This document shows positions 26,201-35,462 of a DNA stretch of 64,000 nucleotides, in pieces (the first letter of the stretch is position 1; each line of letters begins with the position of its first letter). The position numbers and the translations under genes are program-made. Below the pieces are notes generated by a model. That model ran no database searches, was not told the DNA's origin, and worked only from the letters and a program-made list of their open reading frames with translations. Source of the DNA: Lepidonotus clava (lineage: Eukaryota; Annelida; Polychaeta; Phyllodocida; Polynoidae); contig OW387136.1 of assembly GCA_936440205.1 (NCBI GenBank), positions 49,250,232-49,314,231 on the forward strand. The letters run 5' to 3'.

Positions 26201-28264
26201 TCCGGGGAAATCCCGGGGAAATCAAGCAATTCAGGTATCCCTCAGGTGGGGTTTAATTGCTTAAGCCTTGTAACTCGCTTACATATATTTCCGAGCATGC
26301 ATCTTGATGTAGGCCAGTTTACAGGTACAATGTAAGAAATAAGCTGTGGTGAAGAGAACTTCTATCAACTTGATGTTTTCGAAATTATTTGACTTGTTTG
26401 GGAAAAGGTTTCCGTGCTTTACTGTATGAGTCTTGGAAATAGCGACTGTAGACAACGATAATGGTGCCTGTAGTTCATGGAACGATTGGCCTAAGTGAGA
26501 ATGAACACACCACACCGTTGCATGATTCTCTCTTTCACCGTTTTTTGTGTGTGTATGATTGACTTCTCTGGCGCGAACTTGCGTGATTCTATGTACCAGA
26601 TACAGGATATTCGCTCATTTGATAGCGAATTTTACTTGTGCCCTTTTGGTAGGCCTGAACCATGCTAGTATGATTCAACCGAACTTTGCTTTTGTTATAT
26701 GAAGAAGCTATCACTATAGTGGTTCATAATCGTTTGCTTGGTCAAAATAAACTAAAGATATACTTGAGTCATGCCGTTTTTACAAAAACAAAGCTGAAGA
26801 AAAATCAATTAATTGAACATGACCTATAATATGAAATGACTGAACATCTTTGGCTAGCAAGTCTTTTTGAAATATCTTGATTTTTGAAAATAGATTTTCC
26901 CTACAATTCTCAGATGATTATCATCCATGTATTCATTGGATTTTTTTGAACGGCTTACATAATTGAAAAAAAAAACTTAAAAAACAACAACATGCCAATC
27001 TATTTTGTCATCAGCTACTTAATTAGCGTCATAGTAAAGGTGGTATTCCAACGCATAAGAATAAATATTTAGATCAGTGACGGATTTAGAGGGGGCCGCT
27101 CCTGTAGATGAGATATACACAGACATTATATGAACACACACACGTATATATAGAGAGATATATTATATACATACAGCCTATAATTTATAATTGTATAAAA
27201 AGATGGAACCAATTATAAAACCCTTTTAAAAACAAGAAAAAGACAAAACAGCCGACTCACCAGGTGTACAAAGGGGACGAAGTACCCTAAGAAGGCGACG
27301 GGCAGGGAGAGCGCCCAGATCCGGTACCCCTTGTTCCTCCAGATCGACACGTTCAGGAACCTGGAGGCAAAGGCGCAGCACCCGGTGACCTTATGGCGGA
27401 CCGAGTCGGTGGACAGGTAGTGGTCCAGCTCCGTGTGGCGGTTCTCAAACATGGGCCTCCATGTTAAGGACATGGGGATGAGCACAGCGATGAGCCCGGC
27501 GAGCACCCGCATCGTGTTACGGAGTCCGACAGTGACCAGCAGCTCCTGGAGTAGGTAGATTACATAAACATTGAAAAATGCTAAAAAAAATATTGAGGAA
27601 CATATCAGCCAGATTCGGTGTCTAGTTTAATATGCTTCTGAATTTTATCTCTATCTGTATTGGTTCAAGAGTTACAGCCAGTTGTAAATGGACCTCTGGT
27701 TTTGCCCTGTCAAAATGACGTATATTTAGGAGGCTCACTGTGCAGTTGAAGGCAAATTACAAAGCAAAACTATGTGCCATTTTGAAGGGAAAATAACGTA
27801 GATAAATATTCTTGCAGGTTCATCAAATATAATCTTGAGCTTATATCTTCATTTTAAAAGTGAAAAGCTTGGTCACATCTTTTACCTCAAAAACAGGGGA
27901 CGCTTTTTGATGGGAAAACTGCTGGAACGTAAAATACCTACCTTGAGCACAAAGGGCAGGACAATGGTGAAGACGGCGCTGCCGAAGGACACCAACCCGT
28001 TAACTACTCCAAGATGGCGCTTGAAGTAGTGCCCTAGGATGACAAGGGAGGGGTTGTAGATGATGGAGGATCCTATCCCCAGGAGGAGCCCGTATGTGAG
28101 GTATAGCAACTCCAGGTTAGAGACGAAGGACGAGGCGATCATCCCCAAGGTGGCCAAGATGGCGCCCACACAGCCCGTGATGCGGATCCCGAAGCGGTCC
28201 ACCAGAATGCTGGCGACGGGTGACAGGAAGAAGGTCATCGAGATCTGAAGGGCACCGATCCATG
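13977..28264 (-). CDS. Monocarboxylate-type transporter of the MCT8/MCT10 (SLC16A2/SLC16A10) clade, 5'-partial
   Basis: Six minus-strand exons join in phase: 28264-27942, 27545-27261, 16430-16064, 15462-15356, 14767-14689 and 14236-13977. All have GT donors and AG acceptors, and together they give about 472 residues ending at a stop. The family imports or exports substrates across the plasma membrane by 12 TM helices; MCT10 carries aromatic amino acids and MCT8 thyroid hormone. Diagnostic stretches are WIGALQISMTFFLSPVAS (TM2), PSLVILGHYFKRHLG (TM4), YRIWALSLPVAFLGYFVPFVH (TM7, 21 residues at about 181-201), MCIGATSGVSRLIFG (TM8), MGISDGCFI (TM10) and GPPLAGLVYDYMGTY. His201, Arg230 and Asp282 of the visible chain match in context and spacing the His, Arg and Asp that I recall as functionally important in human MCT8 (415, 445, 498). 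The N-terminal exon with TM1 was not found. Substrate is inference; the clade call is strong. Confidence 0.9.
14689..14767 (-). CDS. Transporter exon e (C-terminal cytoplasmic tail, first part)
   Basis: It is 79 nt, with acceptor GACTTGCAG and donor GAAC/GTAAGT, entering in phase 0 and leaving in phase 1. It encodes AEEAVTMVKTYVAMSMTDLD and then KAGLEE, an acidic and amphipathic tail segment. Support comes from the splice sites and phase fit; the tail itself is poorly conserved in the family. Confidence 0.8.
15120..15345 (+). repeat. Dispersed repeat (GGTACATACAG-GGGTAGTGC family), copy 1
   Basis: Shared with 60454-60690: TTATCATCCGCAC, GTGGTACATACAGAGGGTAG, ACCCATGGGGA, CGGGCTTC.CCCT and TATGTGACAATCCC, in the same order and strand. 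It lies in the intron directly after the donor of exon d, ending within about 10-15 bases of that splice site. Confidence 0.65.
15356..15462 (-). CDS. Transporter exon d (TM11-TM12)
   Basis: The acceptor GTCTCCCTCAG precedes 15462 and the donor CTCAG/GTAAGT ends it. It is 107 nt: two bases complete a Gly codon with exon c, then 35 codons reading LVYDYMGTYKLVFMAAGAPP and on to LFLIPSQPQ. In the correct phase it gives the last two helices. Confidence 0.92.
16064..16430 (-). CDS. Transporter exon c (end of TM7 to TM11 start)
   Basis: The acceptor TTGCTTTTCAG precedes 16430. The exon is 367 nt and ends in phase 1 at the donor GCTG/GTACGT. It encodes VKHTQDVFPEANGEVL, the TM8 motif with Arg230, TM9, the TM10 motif with Asp282 and the GPPLAG entry to TM11. 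It is the most strongly conserved block of the gene. Confidence 0.93.
16552..16733 (-). repeat. Dispersed GGCGCCACCC repeat, copy 2
   Basis: It is the reverse-strand counterpart of 9888-10055: read on the minus strand it gives TGGCGCCACCCTGGTG, AAATTTGAAACAA, GTTAACCTATATGAAGTG and GGTTCATGGGAAAG in the same order. It lies about 120 bases inside the intron after exon c's acceptor side. Confidence 0.7.
18445..19211 (+). mobile_element. CCCACTTG-ended foldback element with GACTA/TAGTC subrepeats
   Basis: CCCACTTGGGTGACTAAC near 18448 pairs in reverse with the right end, which reads GTTAATCGCTGTCAAGTGGG. The inner flanks carry many GTCGCC, GACTAACTAG and GATTAGTG words in opposite orientations on the two sides. 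It is non-coding and about 765 bp long. No convincing target duplication. Confidence 0.5.
19578..19630 (+). repeat. Fragment of the GGTTATCACCC palindrome family
   Basis: AACTCTTAACTACT followed by TGTGTTACTCCAGGGTATGA matches the outer end of the copies at 49301-49810 and 62811-63228. The rest of the element is absent. Confidence 0.45.
22675..22885 (+). repeat. Degenerate tandem array, unit about 45 bp
   Basis: About five units share TGTCGCATGTCGAATTTAAG (variants TGTCACATTTCGGATTTAAG and TGTTGCAGTGTCGATTTTAAG). The array is bracketed by AGACCCATG at 22679 and TTTAGACCCATCAG at 22879 and begins directly after an 18-base G run. Confidence 0.6.
23395..23525 (+). other. GC-rich exon-like island inside the transporter intron
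   Basis: About 120 bases are strikingly GC-rich in AT-rich surroundings. On the plus strand they follow an acceptor-like CCCTTACAG and read openly for about 44 codons, including PGGLVYTRTSWADHSVSWGG and then LVLLMGHGASSREG, before donor-like GTGAAG. The DHS...WGG..LLMG pattern is loosely like a kelch blade. No partner exon was found, and the minus strand has no frame that fits the transporter. It could be an exon of a nested gene, a retroposed fragment or a GC-rich repeat. Confidence 0.25.
24710..25147 (+). repeat. Dispersed 430-bp repeat, copy 1
   Basis: Shared blocks with 54688-55087, same strand and order: GGTTGGAC(A)AAAAT-like opening, CCTTGTCTCCTAGA, GGGTTGGACATT.TAGGTTG, TGACAG.CTTTA, CATTGGTTC.TATGGG, CTGTCAACC.AATT and TTGGTGTAAACTGGGATG. 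Non-coding; no ends recognised. Confidence 0.7.
26187..26235 (+). repeat. Dispersed GGAAATCC-rich repeat, copy 2
   Basis: Tandem-like GGGAAATCC words end in GGGGAAATCAAGCAATTC, the same ending as at 6088-6150. Confidence 0.5.
27261..27545 (-). CDS. Transporter exon b (TM6, central cytoplasmic loop, TM7)
   Basis: The acceptor CTACTCCAG precedes 27545 and the donor CACCTG/GTGAGT ends it at 27261; 285 nt, 95 codons, phase 0 at both ends. It begins ELLVTVGLRNTMRV, includes the conserved PMSLTWRPMF after TM6 and a charged loop of about 45 residues, and ends YFVPFVHL in TM7. The next exon is 10.8 kb away. Confidence 0.92.
27942..28264 (-). CDS. Transporter exon a (TM2-TM5)
   Basis: The acceptor reads TTTGTCTTCACAG before 28264 and the donor CTCAAG/GTAGGT ends the exon at 27942. 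It is 323 nt long: two bases complete a codon split with the missing upstream exon, then 107 full codons. It encodes WIGALQISMTFF through FVLK and ends in phase 0. The intron just upstream carries degraded copies of this exon's 5' boundary. Confidence 0.92.
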
Positions 28265-28605
28265 CTGTGAAGACAAAGGGAAGATATTCAGTATTTATGA
28301 TTAGATTGATTGAATTATTGTAATTTGATAATGTGTTGATCTAGATGAAGGTCATTGAGATCTGAAGGGCATTGAGATCTGAAGGGCACCGATCAAGGGC
28401 TGTGAAAAGAAAATATTGAGTACTAAAGTAATGGTTATATTTATTGAAATATTACAACCCTCGTCGGGCACCCATCCACGCTGTGAGGTAGGAAACAAAG
28501 AGAACATATTGAGACAAGGATTTATATTTTATGATATGCTTCTTCAACATCTGAAGGTCGTTGAGACCAGAAGGTCGTTGAGACCTGAAGGTCATTGATT
28601 TATCC
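28265..28605 (-). repeat. Decayed tandem copies of the exon a 5' boundary
   Basis: On the minus strand the intron just upstream of exon a holds two further copies of its acceptor plus first codons. One is TTCTTTTCACAG followed by GATCGGTGCCCTTCAGATCT (boundary at 28399/28400). The other is CCTACCTCACAG followed by CGTGGATGGGTGCCC (boundary at 28480/28481), which in the same phase reads Trp-Met-Gly-Ala against Trp-Ile-Gly-Ala in the real exon. Further upstream (28550-28600) three 18-20 bp units resemble CTTCAGATCTCGATGACC, bases from the same exon. The copies soon lose frame, so they are exon ghosts rather than alternative exons. Confidence 0.65.
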
Positions 28606-29005
28606 AGTAAATCATATGGATTAAGAATAACTCAAATATACGAATATCAGAAAAACTGACATACTGCGCATATAATATATTATGTTTTCCACAGACTGCA
28701 TGCTACTCTATAGCAAGAAAAACATGCATTCTAATATGGCCCCTCCCCTTTTTCCATACACACCTCTCCACCCTATTCCGTTGTCAAAAACATTAGTGTA
28801 AATATCTTATGTACAAATAAAAAATAACATTAAACAATCAAAACATTCTTTCCTCACATAAGCTCTTAAAGCATGCCGTCTCTATCCATCCAGCGGATTA
28901 TGATATATACACATTATGTGATCCCCCAATTCCCATTCAATGTGACGTCCCCACAGCGCCCAAACATATCAAAATGCCCTTAAAGAACTCTGAGTAAACA
29001 GTAAC

Positions 29006-29200
29006 TTGACCCCTGTGTTTCCCAAACGGTTCCGGGGTAGGGCTTTGGTAAACATGGAAAATGTGGTCAACAGAACAAGAAAAACACGATTTGTGGAAAA
29101 AGAGTTGGACATCCTGGTAAGTGAGTCTGATATACGTGAGTGTTGGATACCCTCTGATAACATGGTGACGTCCGGTCGTCATGGATACGGCCATGAAGGG
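29006..29200 (+). pseudogene. Possible Myb/SANT-like DNA-binding fragment of a transposon-derived gene
   Basis: An open frame contains MENVVNRTRKTRFVEKELDI followed by LVSESDIRE. The R.R..RF..KELDILV.E pattern resembles the first helix of Myb/SANT-like domains found in Harbinger accessory proteins and their domesticated relatives. The frame soon becomes low-complexity, and a GTAAGTGAG donor-like site follows DIL at 29115. Only the first part of the domain is present and no transposase is nearby, so it is at best a remnant. Confidence 0.3.
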
Positions 29201-29418
29201 ACATGGTTACATGACATGCTGGTAGCAGGCTCGACCACAAGTTGGGAGAGGGGGGGGGGCAAGGTGAGGTTCCCCTGAGTGGAACTTTTGCTTAGAGGAT
29301 CAATAATCTGACCGTAAAAGGGAGTGGGGGGGGGGGGCGAGCAGTTGAAAGTGGAACGCTTCAATACTCTCCTACTACTTTTTGATAATGAATTTAGGAT
29401 AAAAAAGAATGTTCCTTT

Positions 29419-29475
29419 GTTGTGGGGTGGGGGGAGGGGGAGGGGGAGGGGGGAGGGCTGGGGGTAAGCCCCCAA
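29419..29475 (+). other. G-quadruplex-prone G-rich tract
   Basis: Six runs of three to six G separated by single A or T bases lie within about 40 bases, followed by a GGGGGT...ACCCCC hairpin-like segment. Further G runs occur at 29250 and 29325. No coding or promoter context was recognised. Confidence 0.6.
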
Positions 29476-29764
29476 CCCCCCTGTGTACGAGCCCGAGTAG
29501 TGAATAGCGGATTCACGGAATAGGGAAAGACCAGGAGCCACATGTTACATAAATCCACCTTCACAAGAGAGCTGTTTATATTAAAGGTCTCAGTTTCACA
29601 GATTCATAAGAATCTAAAAAGGTGTGTAATCACATCTCGTTACTCACAAAACTGACAATCCACCAGTTGAAGGTCGGTCATAAAACCATGTGCGTCTGCT
29701 TGGTGAAGTCTTAACCGGCATGTTATTTATATGGACGTAAATATAAAGGGAGTAACCATAGATT

Positions 29765-30067
29765 CTCCCTACCACGGATAGCATATTTCCTGTGATTTAC
29801 CTGCAGAGTAAATTAGACCAAGATGAATCTTGGCAAGTATGTTGACAAACCACAAGGCTTAAGTATAGAAATCTTCAATAATCATGGCATTATTTTTGGT
29901 TACAAATGTAAGAAATCTTTTTTTTTTCATTTTGTACCCATACAGATGGATGTGGAGAAAATATTTGTATATTTTCTATAGTTCCCTGTGTTTTGTCGAC
30001 AAAATGAGTGCAAATTAACCTGCAGGTGCACACAAAATACTGAAAATAAGCTATCCGTGGTAGGGAT
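29765..30067 (+). mobile_element. AATT-target MITE (CTCCCTACCACGG family), 303 bp
   Basis: It begins CTCCCTACCACGGATAGC and ends GCTATCCGTGGTAGGGA. Inside are subterminal ACCTGCAG and CCTGCAGG words and TTTTGTCGACAAAAT-like palindromes shared with the copies at 39972-40325 and 55227-55580. The flanks (ATT and AATT) fit an eroded AATT target duplication. Confidence 0.75.
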
Positions 30068-33000
30068 AATTAATGGGGCAGTTGTGGTAGGAAAGAGTGT
30101 TATTGCTTTATGTTTTACGGTATTTTAGAAAAGGTAATTAAACACTTTATTTTGAATTATACTTATTTATGCTGCCATTTTCCTGAACAGAACCACACGC
30201 TTCTTTTTCTCTACCTTTTAAATTACATATATATGTAACCAAAACATGAAAAAGATATATCATTTCATCTACTTATTGTCATCAACAAACACGTATCCCT
30301 TGGACATCCCATGATATACACGCAGAACTAGGGGGCGAGCGTCTTTGTAGTCCTTTCATGACCTAGATACTTCTTACATACCACAACAGACCATGGCTAC
30401 TACTGGTCACTTAAAATTCGTGAAGTATTTTTTTATTGGTCCTCTATTAATTCATAGCATTGTTAACCCCTTTGATGGTTGTTGGGCTGCTGGCTGGTTA
30501 ATGGTGGTACCTGTCATACCAGTGGCCCCAAAGCATGTTGGGATGCAGGGTGGAATTCCCACCTAAAATGGTTGCTGGTTAACAGTCCTATTTTGTGCGC
30601 CTAGTGGACTTGGATGTAACTACAGTCTAGCATCCTGGCTGGGCGCCAAGTCCAATGTAGCCGGTGAGCGGGTAGATCAAAACACGCTGTCAGGGGGGCA
30701 TGTAATACACACAAGTGGTATTAAAGGTATTCTGGGCGGAATGTAAACGTGTTTACGTCGTCATCCAACTACGTTGCTCTTTTTTGTATTTAAAAAATGT
30801 TTACTAGATATCTTCAGAGATGTCGGATGCCGACCATGCATGCACGGTTATGCGTAATTCCCTTTAATCAACATGCCGATATATCAATAATATAACTATT
30901 TATCTTCTTCCTTTTAAAAGGGTTTTTATTCTAAATAATCTTCAAGGTTTCTCTTGGTTTTCAGAGTATAATGTTTATGAAGCGTTCACGATGCAAAGTA
31001 AATATCGTTTACAGTCTACATTAGGTATAGTATTTGACATTGATACTATCAGATAAAAAATGATAATGAGATCATAGTTATATTAATTATGGTCATTAAC
31101 GTCATTATCTCGGTGTCAAGACAAGAAAAACGACAACAGAAATAACTGAGAAGTGGTGATGATTACTGAAGGAAGATAGAAATTCCAATATTTGTATCAA
31201 TTCTAACGTTCCTGTATGCATGTTCATTCTACGTAATTCGTGTCTCAGTGTATGATTTATGATCTACTTCTATTAAATGGTGGAAGCTTAATGAAAAGGC
31301 CACCCTATGGGTCAATGCCATATTAGTTAACTGCATGGCGTATCATGGCATAATTCCAGTTTTATATGACGATATTCAGTGCTCGTTTCCAACTGAGTGA
31401 ACCTCCACCATGCCAGATCCTATTACGTTTTCTCTGGTTCACAGGGTGTCAGTGTTGTATACACGCCACACTTAAACCGTTTACTACTTGTAATGTTGAG
31501 TTAGATCGTATAGATCAACACATGTGTACGTTTTGTGCATGAGCAGTGTATCTGCCAAATGAACAACTTCATGTCCTGAGGGGAGGGGGGGGGGGGCGGC
31601 ACTGACTTTAGCATAGAGATTTTCAGTAATAATTTCATAGTTCGTTCTTAAATATGGTGAAAAACTAGTCATCATTATTTTCTTATTTGTATGCATATAT
31701 ATATATTTGATTTTTTTCCAAAATCATTTGAAATATCATTCATTATAGATGGAAAAATAACACTTATTTGTTTATTTTTTATAGTTTCTCCAGGGTTTTT
31801 GTTGACAAATTTAGTACAAATTAGCCTGCAGGTGCATAAAATACTGTTATTTGTTATTTAGCTATCCGTGGTAGGGAGTTCTGAAGTGCCCGCTTCGCAG
31901 GTCCTTTTGGCAGGGCTACTTTTCAAGCCCAAGTGCCCCCCTTGGCTTCATGTTTGTTCATGTCAGGTTCAATACATACCAAAATTCCAATCTCAGTACA
32001 ATGTTTATAAACACAAACAAAATAGTTTCCAGTTGTGATCTTATTCAGGAAACAAGCATTGAAATACTAGCGACTGGAGGCCCAGTCATAGACATAGAGA
32101 CTGAACTCAACAGCTAGGTTGAGCTTGGTCTTTGGTAGTCTTAATTGGACATAAGGTTAAAAGTGGAATGTTAGGTTTTTGCAAGATCGATTAGTCTGGT
32201 CTTGAATATTGAAAAGGTGGAGATTTAAGATTGGATACAGTGTTGACTCTCTTGTAGTCTTAAGGCCCAGTCTCTATATGTCACAAGGCTTAGACTCAAA
32301 TCAACTGGGTTGAGTCCATTATCCAATGAGATTAAGGCAAATTGACACACCTCTTTGGCCTCTATTTCATTGAATTTAAAGTCAGGGAAAAGAGGACTTA
32401 AGATCATCCATGCCATCCAGTCTCTTTGTGTGATCACTGGTCAGTTTTTCATTAAGACTGAGTAGTTTGCAACATATTCGCATACTGTACAACGTATCTA
32501 ATAACTTTACAGGCATTCTTTTTTCATTCTCTTTTTTTGTATATCGTCCAATCTTGTATACATATACATAAGTTCTTCCTTGGAACATGATAAAAGACAA
32601 TTACAAACAATGTAGTTTTGAATCATGAAATGGAAATAGAATCTTCGGTCATTGCCATTTACATGTAATTACGTATACAGTGATAAACCAAAGTTAGTGT
32701 GTATGTAAAATTCCCCGTTGGCACAACCATCAACCGTATCACATGCTACATGTGGTAACGAGAACTAGTCTGACATATTTATTTCATTTCTCATGTTATG
32801 GTCGACTGGCTGCAGCCCTTGAAGGGGGGTCCAGTTCCTTGGGATATCATTAATCAACAAAATATTTGGGGCCAGCTAGTGGCGCCTAAAAGGAAGGGGA
32901 TTTTCATTAGAAAAAAAAAAAAGTATTGAGATTTGATAATAAAATTCTCTTCCGACTAAAAATCGATAATTGAACTACTAGGTTGAATTTCAGGCTATAT

Positions 33001-33159
33001 TGAGATGTTAACAGACTTGGAATTGTTGTAGCGAGTGGTCTGTAGAAACTATAGCCTCATAGCCTAGCTGCTCGTCGATCCCATACTCCATACTATGGTA
33101 AAATTACTGGAGGTTTCTGAGGTGATTTGTGTCAAAAGGAAAATTCATTCCAAAGCAAG
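30068..33159. other. No gene recognised
   Basis: This is AT-rich DNA with a G10 run near 31587. The stretch 30440-30700 is less AT-rich and has paired words (GCTGGTTAA, TGGCTGGTTAA) but no identifiable structure. The fragment of the AATT MITE at 31790-31884 is listed separately. Confidence 0.4.
31790..31884 (+). mobile_element. One-ended fragment of the AATT MITE
   Basis: TTTTTGTTGACAAATTTAG, TTAGCCTGCAGGTGCA and AGCTATCCGTGGTAGGGAG match the right end of 29765-30067. The left end is missing. A diverged piece of another copy may lie at 39285-39385. Confidence 0.6.
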
Positions 33160-33365
33160 AATGTGACGTTATTATAATATTGCAGCAATGTTCTGTTTAG
33201 TTCCGCTTTGGTTCTTGTTATGTTATTTTGATGGCACAATATACGTTGTTAGAACACTGTGACTTTGCACTGTTATGTTATTGTGACATTCTTTTTACAT
33301 TATTTCACATAAAAATAATGTTATTACACATAAAAATAATGTTATTGAAGTGTAATACCGCCATT
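33160..33365 (+). mobile_element. CCCAGCCAAG MITE remnant
   Basis: CCAAAGCAAGAATGTGACG, TTATTATAATATTGCAGCAA and TTGGTTCTTGTTATGTTATT correspond to the left half of the family seen at 38123. The terminal repeats are decayed. Confidence 0.5.
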
Positions 33366-33648
33366 ACTACTGCTTCTATGTGAAGACATGGTGCGTTTCG
33401 CAGCACGTGGGAAGTAGAGATCTTAACTCTTAACTCGTCATTGACTAATGTCCTCTGTACGCTGTTGGTACGATCACTTACCTATAGGGAAGATCTGGCA
33501 TGTTTAATCTTTGACTGAATGCTTCATTGCATGTCACATTCGTTCTGCCTTCTAATACATCATCAGTCCTGTCGACCTTCTGTGTGATAATATACTTATT
33601 GATGTTCTGTGAAATCACATCCTTAATTATTGGCCTTCAAGCCTATAT

Positions 33649-34830
33649 GGGCCATTCTCCGGAAATGTCCTCAATTGATAAAATCACGTTTTTTATACTT
33701 TAGTAGTCCTTATGATGTTTCTCTTTCTATCCAAGATGATTAAAATATCATTCTCATAACAAAGAGACTTAAATCTTTTAGAAAATGTATAGTTTAGCTA
33801 TGTTGAAGCTGTAAAATTCATCAAAATGATAGACACAACGTGGAAATTGGCCCTAAATACAATTGGTAAATTATTTCCCAATTGCAGATATTTTCATTAC
33901 AGAGGTCTGTTAGTTTTAATAAGAAATGATTGGTAGTTCTGTTACTTTGGCTAAAATTCAACATGTTCAAGATCAATCATGAGATGCGTCCACTAAATTG
34001 TTTCCATGCAGAAAGCGAAAAATAGAGCAAATATATAGAATTGTATATCTTCTCCTGTAACGTACAGAACCAAGCTTTGACTATATCATAGAAATATGAA
34101 ATATTAACCTAGGAATGTCATAATACCCAAAAGTTAGAGACCCTACCCTATGTTACCAATGGTGGAAATATTGTGTTTGAAATCGTTTTATTATGCAGAG
34201 GACAAACAAAATACCCCAAATCTATAGAGTAATGTGTAACGTACATAACCAAGCTTGGTAACGTACATTGCATTCTTATCTGAATATCTCATGATCTACT
34301 ACTTCTATTGTAATATAAAACAAAAATTCAACTTCTTTCTATGGAGAGGAAATCAGAGAAATCTAATATGTCAAAAATGCTAATGGGCTATTGGGCATAA
34401 AATCATAAAGAAAGCTTGGTTATGTATGTTACATGGTTGGTTATGTACGTTACCAAAACCTCAACATATTTTCATCTCCTATGAATCATTATAAATAAAT
34501 ATCATCCATATCATCTTAATTATCTCACTAAGGGACTTTGCTATCTTTCTTAATAATTCTGTGATATGAAATATTGCCCTAGACCTCATAGTTTACAAAA
34601 TCTTAATTATTGTCATCAAAAGCTTGGTTCTGTACGTTACATAGGAAAAACTTTGCATTAACTTAAGAGGTTGATAACTTATAAACTAATCACAATAGAT
34701 TTGCCCCATTTTGGAATTTGATTCCTGACATAAATTACCTAACAAAAAAACATAAAACCATCCCTTTTGACAACGTTTATTTTTTCACTTATTTTCCTAA
34801 GTAATTGAGGAGATTTCAGGAGAATGACCC
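33649..34830 (+). mobile_element. 1.18-kb foldback element with repeated AACCAAGCTT motifs
   Basis: The left end GGGCCATTCTCCGGAAAT, continuing GTCCTCAATTG, is matched in reverse by the right end (CAATTGAGGAGATTTC-like, then AGGAGAATGACCC), with about 28 of 32 positions alike. ATAT flanks both ends. Inside, AACGTACAGAACCAAGCTT or close variants occur at 34057, 34236 and 34255 in one orientation and at 34412, 34437 and 34618 in the other. No transposase frame. Superfamily unknown. Confidence 0.7.
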
Positions 34831-35051
34831 ATATTCCACAGGCTGATTTCGCTGTCAATTCCAAAACTTGGCGGTCAAACTTAAGGTCAGATATAAGCCT
34901 AGAAGGTTTATGTAAGATGTATATTTTCATGCCATATTCTCAGAGAAAATCAAACAAATACAAAATCACCAGCATTAAGATAGTACATGGAGGTCAGGCT
35001 TCATTTTCTGATCTGGATTATAGTATAGATAGAAGTAGCTTCCAGTCTCTA

Positions 35052-35462
35052 AAGGTTGCATTCCACATACTGAAAGTATGTGCCTCCGATATTGGGCATC
35101 TCTATAGTAACTTAACTCCATATCAGGACCATATACTTTTCACGCATTTTCTCCGCCAAAAGTGCATGGAAAGTGTGCCGAAAATGCTTTCTGCCGATTT
35201 CCATATACAATTGGCAGAATAGCCAATAAAGTTTACCAACATGTTGGTAAAAGATTCCTGCTGATTTTGAACTGGTTGCCGATATGGCACTTTGGGTGGC
35301 CGATATGGCACTTTCTGTGGCTGATATAGCACTTTTGGCAGCCGATATAGCACTTTCAGCAGCCAAAATTGCAACGAAAGAAGTTGATCCTGATATGGAA
35401 TGTTTCCATGGAGATGGTTGATATCGGCAGCGCATACTTTCAGCATGTTGAATACGGCCTTA
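35052..35462 (+). mobile_element. Foldback element with about 55-bp inverted ends and a 21-bp tandem core
   Basis: The left arm (AAGGTTGCATTCCACATACT, then GAAAGTATG, CCGATAT, CATCTC) pairs with the right arm, which on the minus strand reads AAGGCCGTATTCAACATGCT and continues likewise. Between them is a 21-bp tandem repeat at 35278-35363. No coding function is credible; the repeat is open in some frames only because 21 is a multiple of three. Confidence 0.65.
35278..35363 (+). repeat. 21-bp minisatellite, four units
   Basis: The units read GCCGATATGGCACTTT followed by a variable five bases (GGGTG, CTGTG, TGGCA, CAGCA). The GCCGATAT word also occurs in the element's terminal arms. Confidence 0.75.

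Larger units (their letters stand above)
16431..27260 (-). other. 10.8-kb repeat-rich intron of the transporter gene
   Basis: Its ends are set by the phase-0 junction between exons b and c. It contains the repeats listed separately, poly-G runs at 19882-19893, 20985-20997 and 22657-22674, and a GC-rich segment at 23395-23525. Between these, for example 19.7-22.6 and 25.2-27.2 kb, I see only AT-rich DNA and short transposon-end words such as CAGTGGCAGATAC (23140) and CAGTGACGGATTTAG (27075). Confidence 0.7.

Noticed and set aside
27835-28248. Plus-strand frames of 60-64 codons at 27.8-28.2 kb
   Set aside because: They are antisense shadows of transporter exon a.
29179-29541. 120-codon minus-strand proline-rich frame
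   Set aside because: It is generated by G-rich low-complexity DNA read on the opposite strand.
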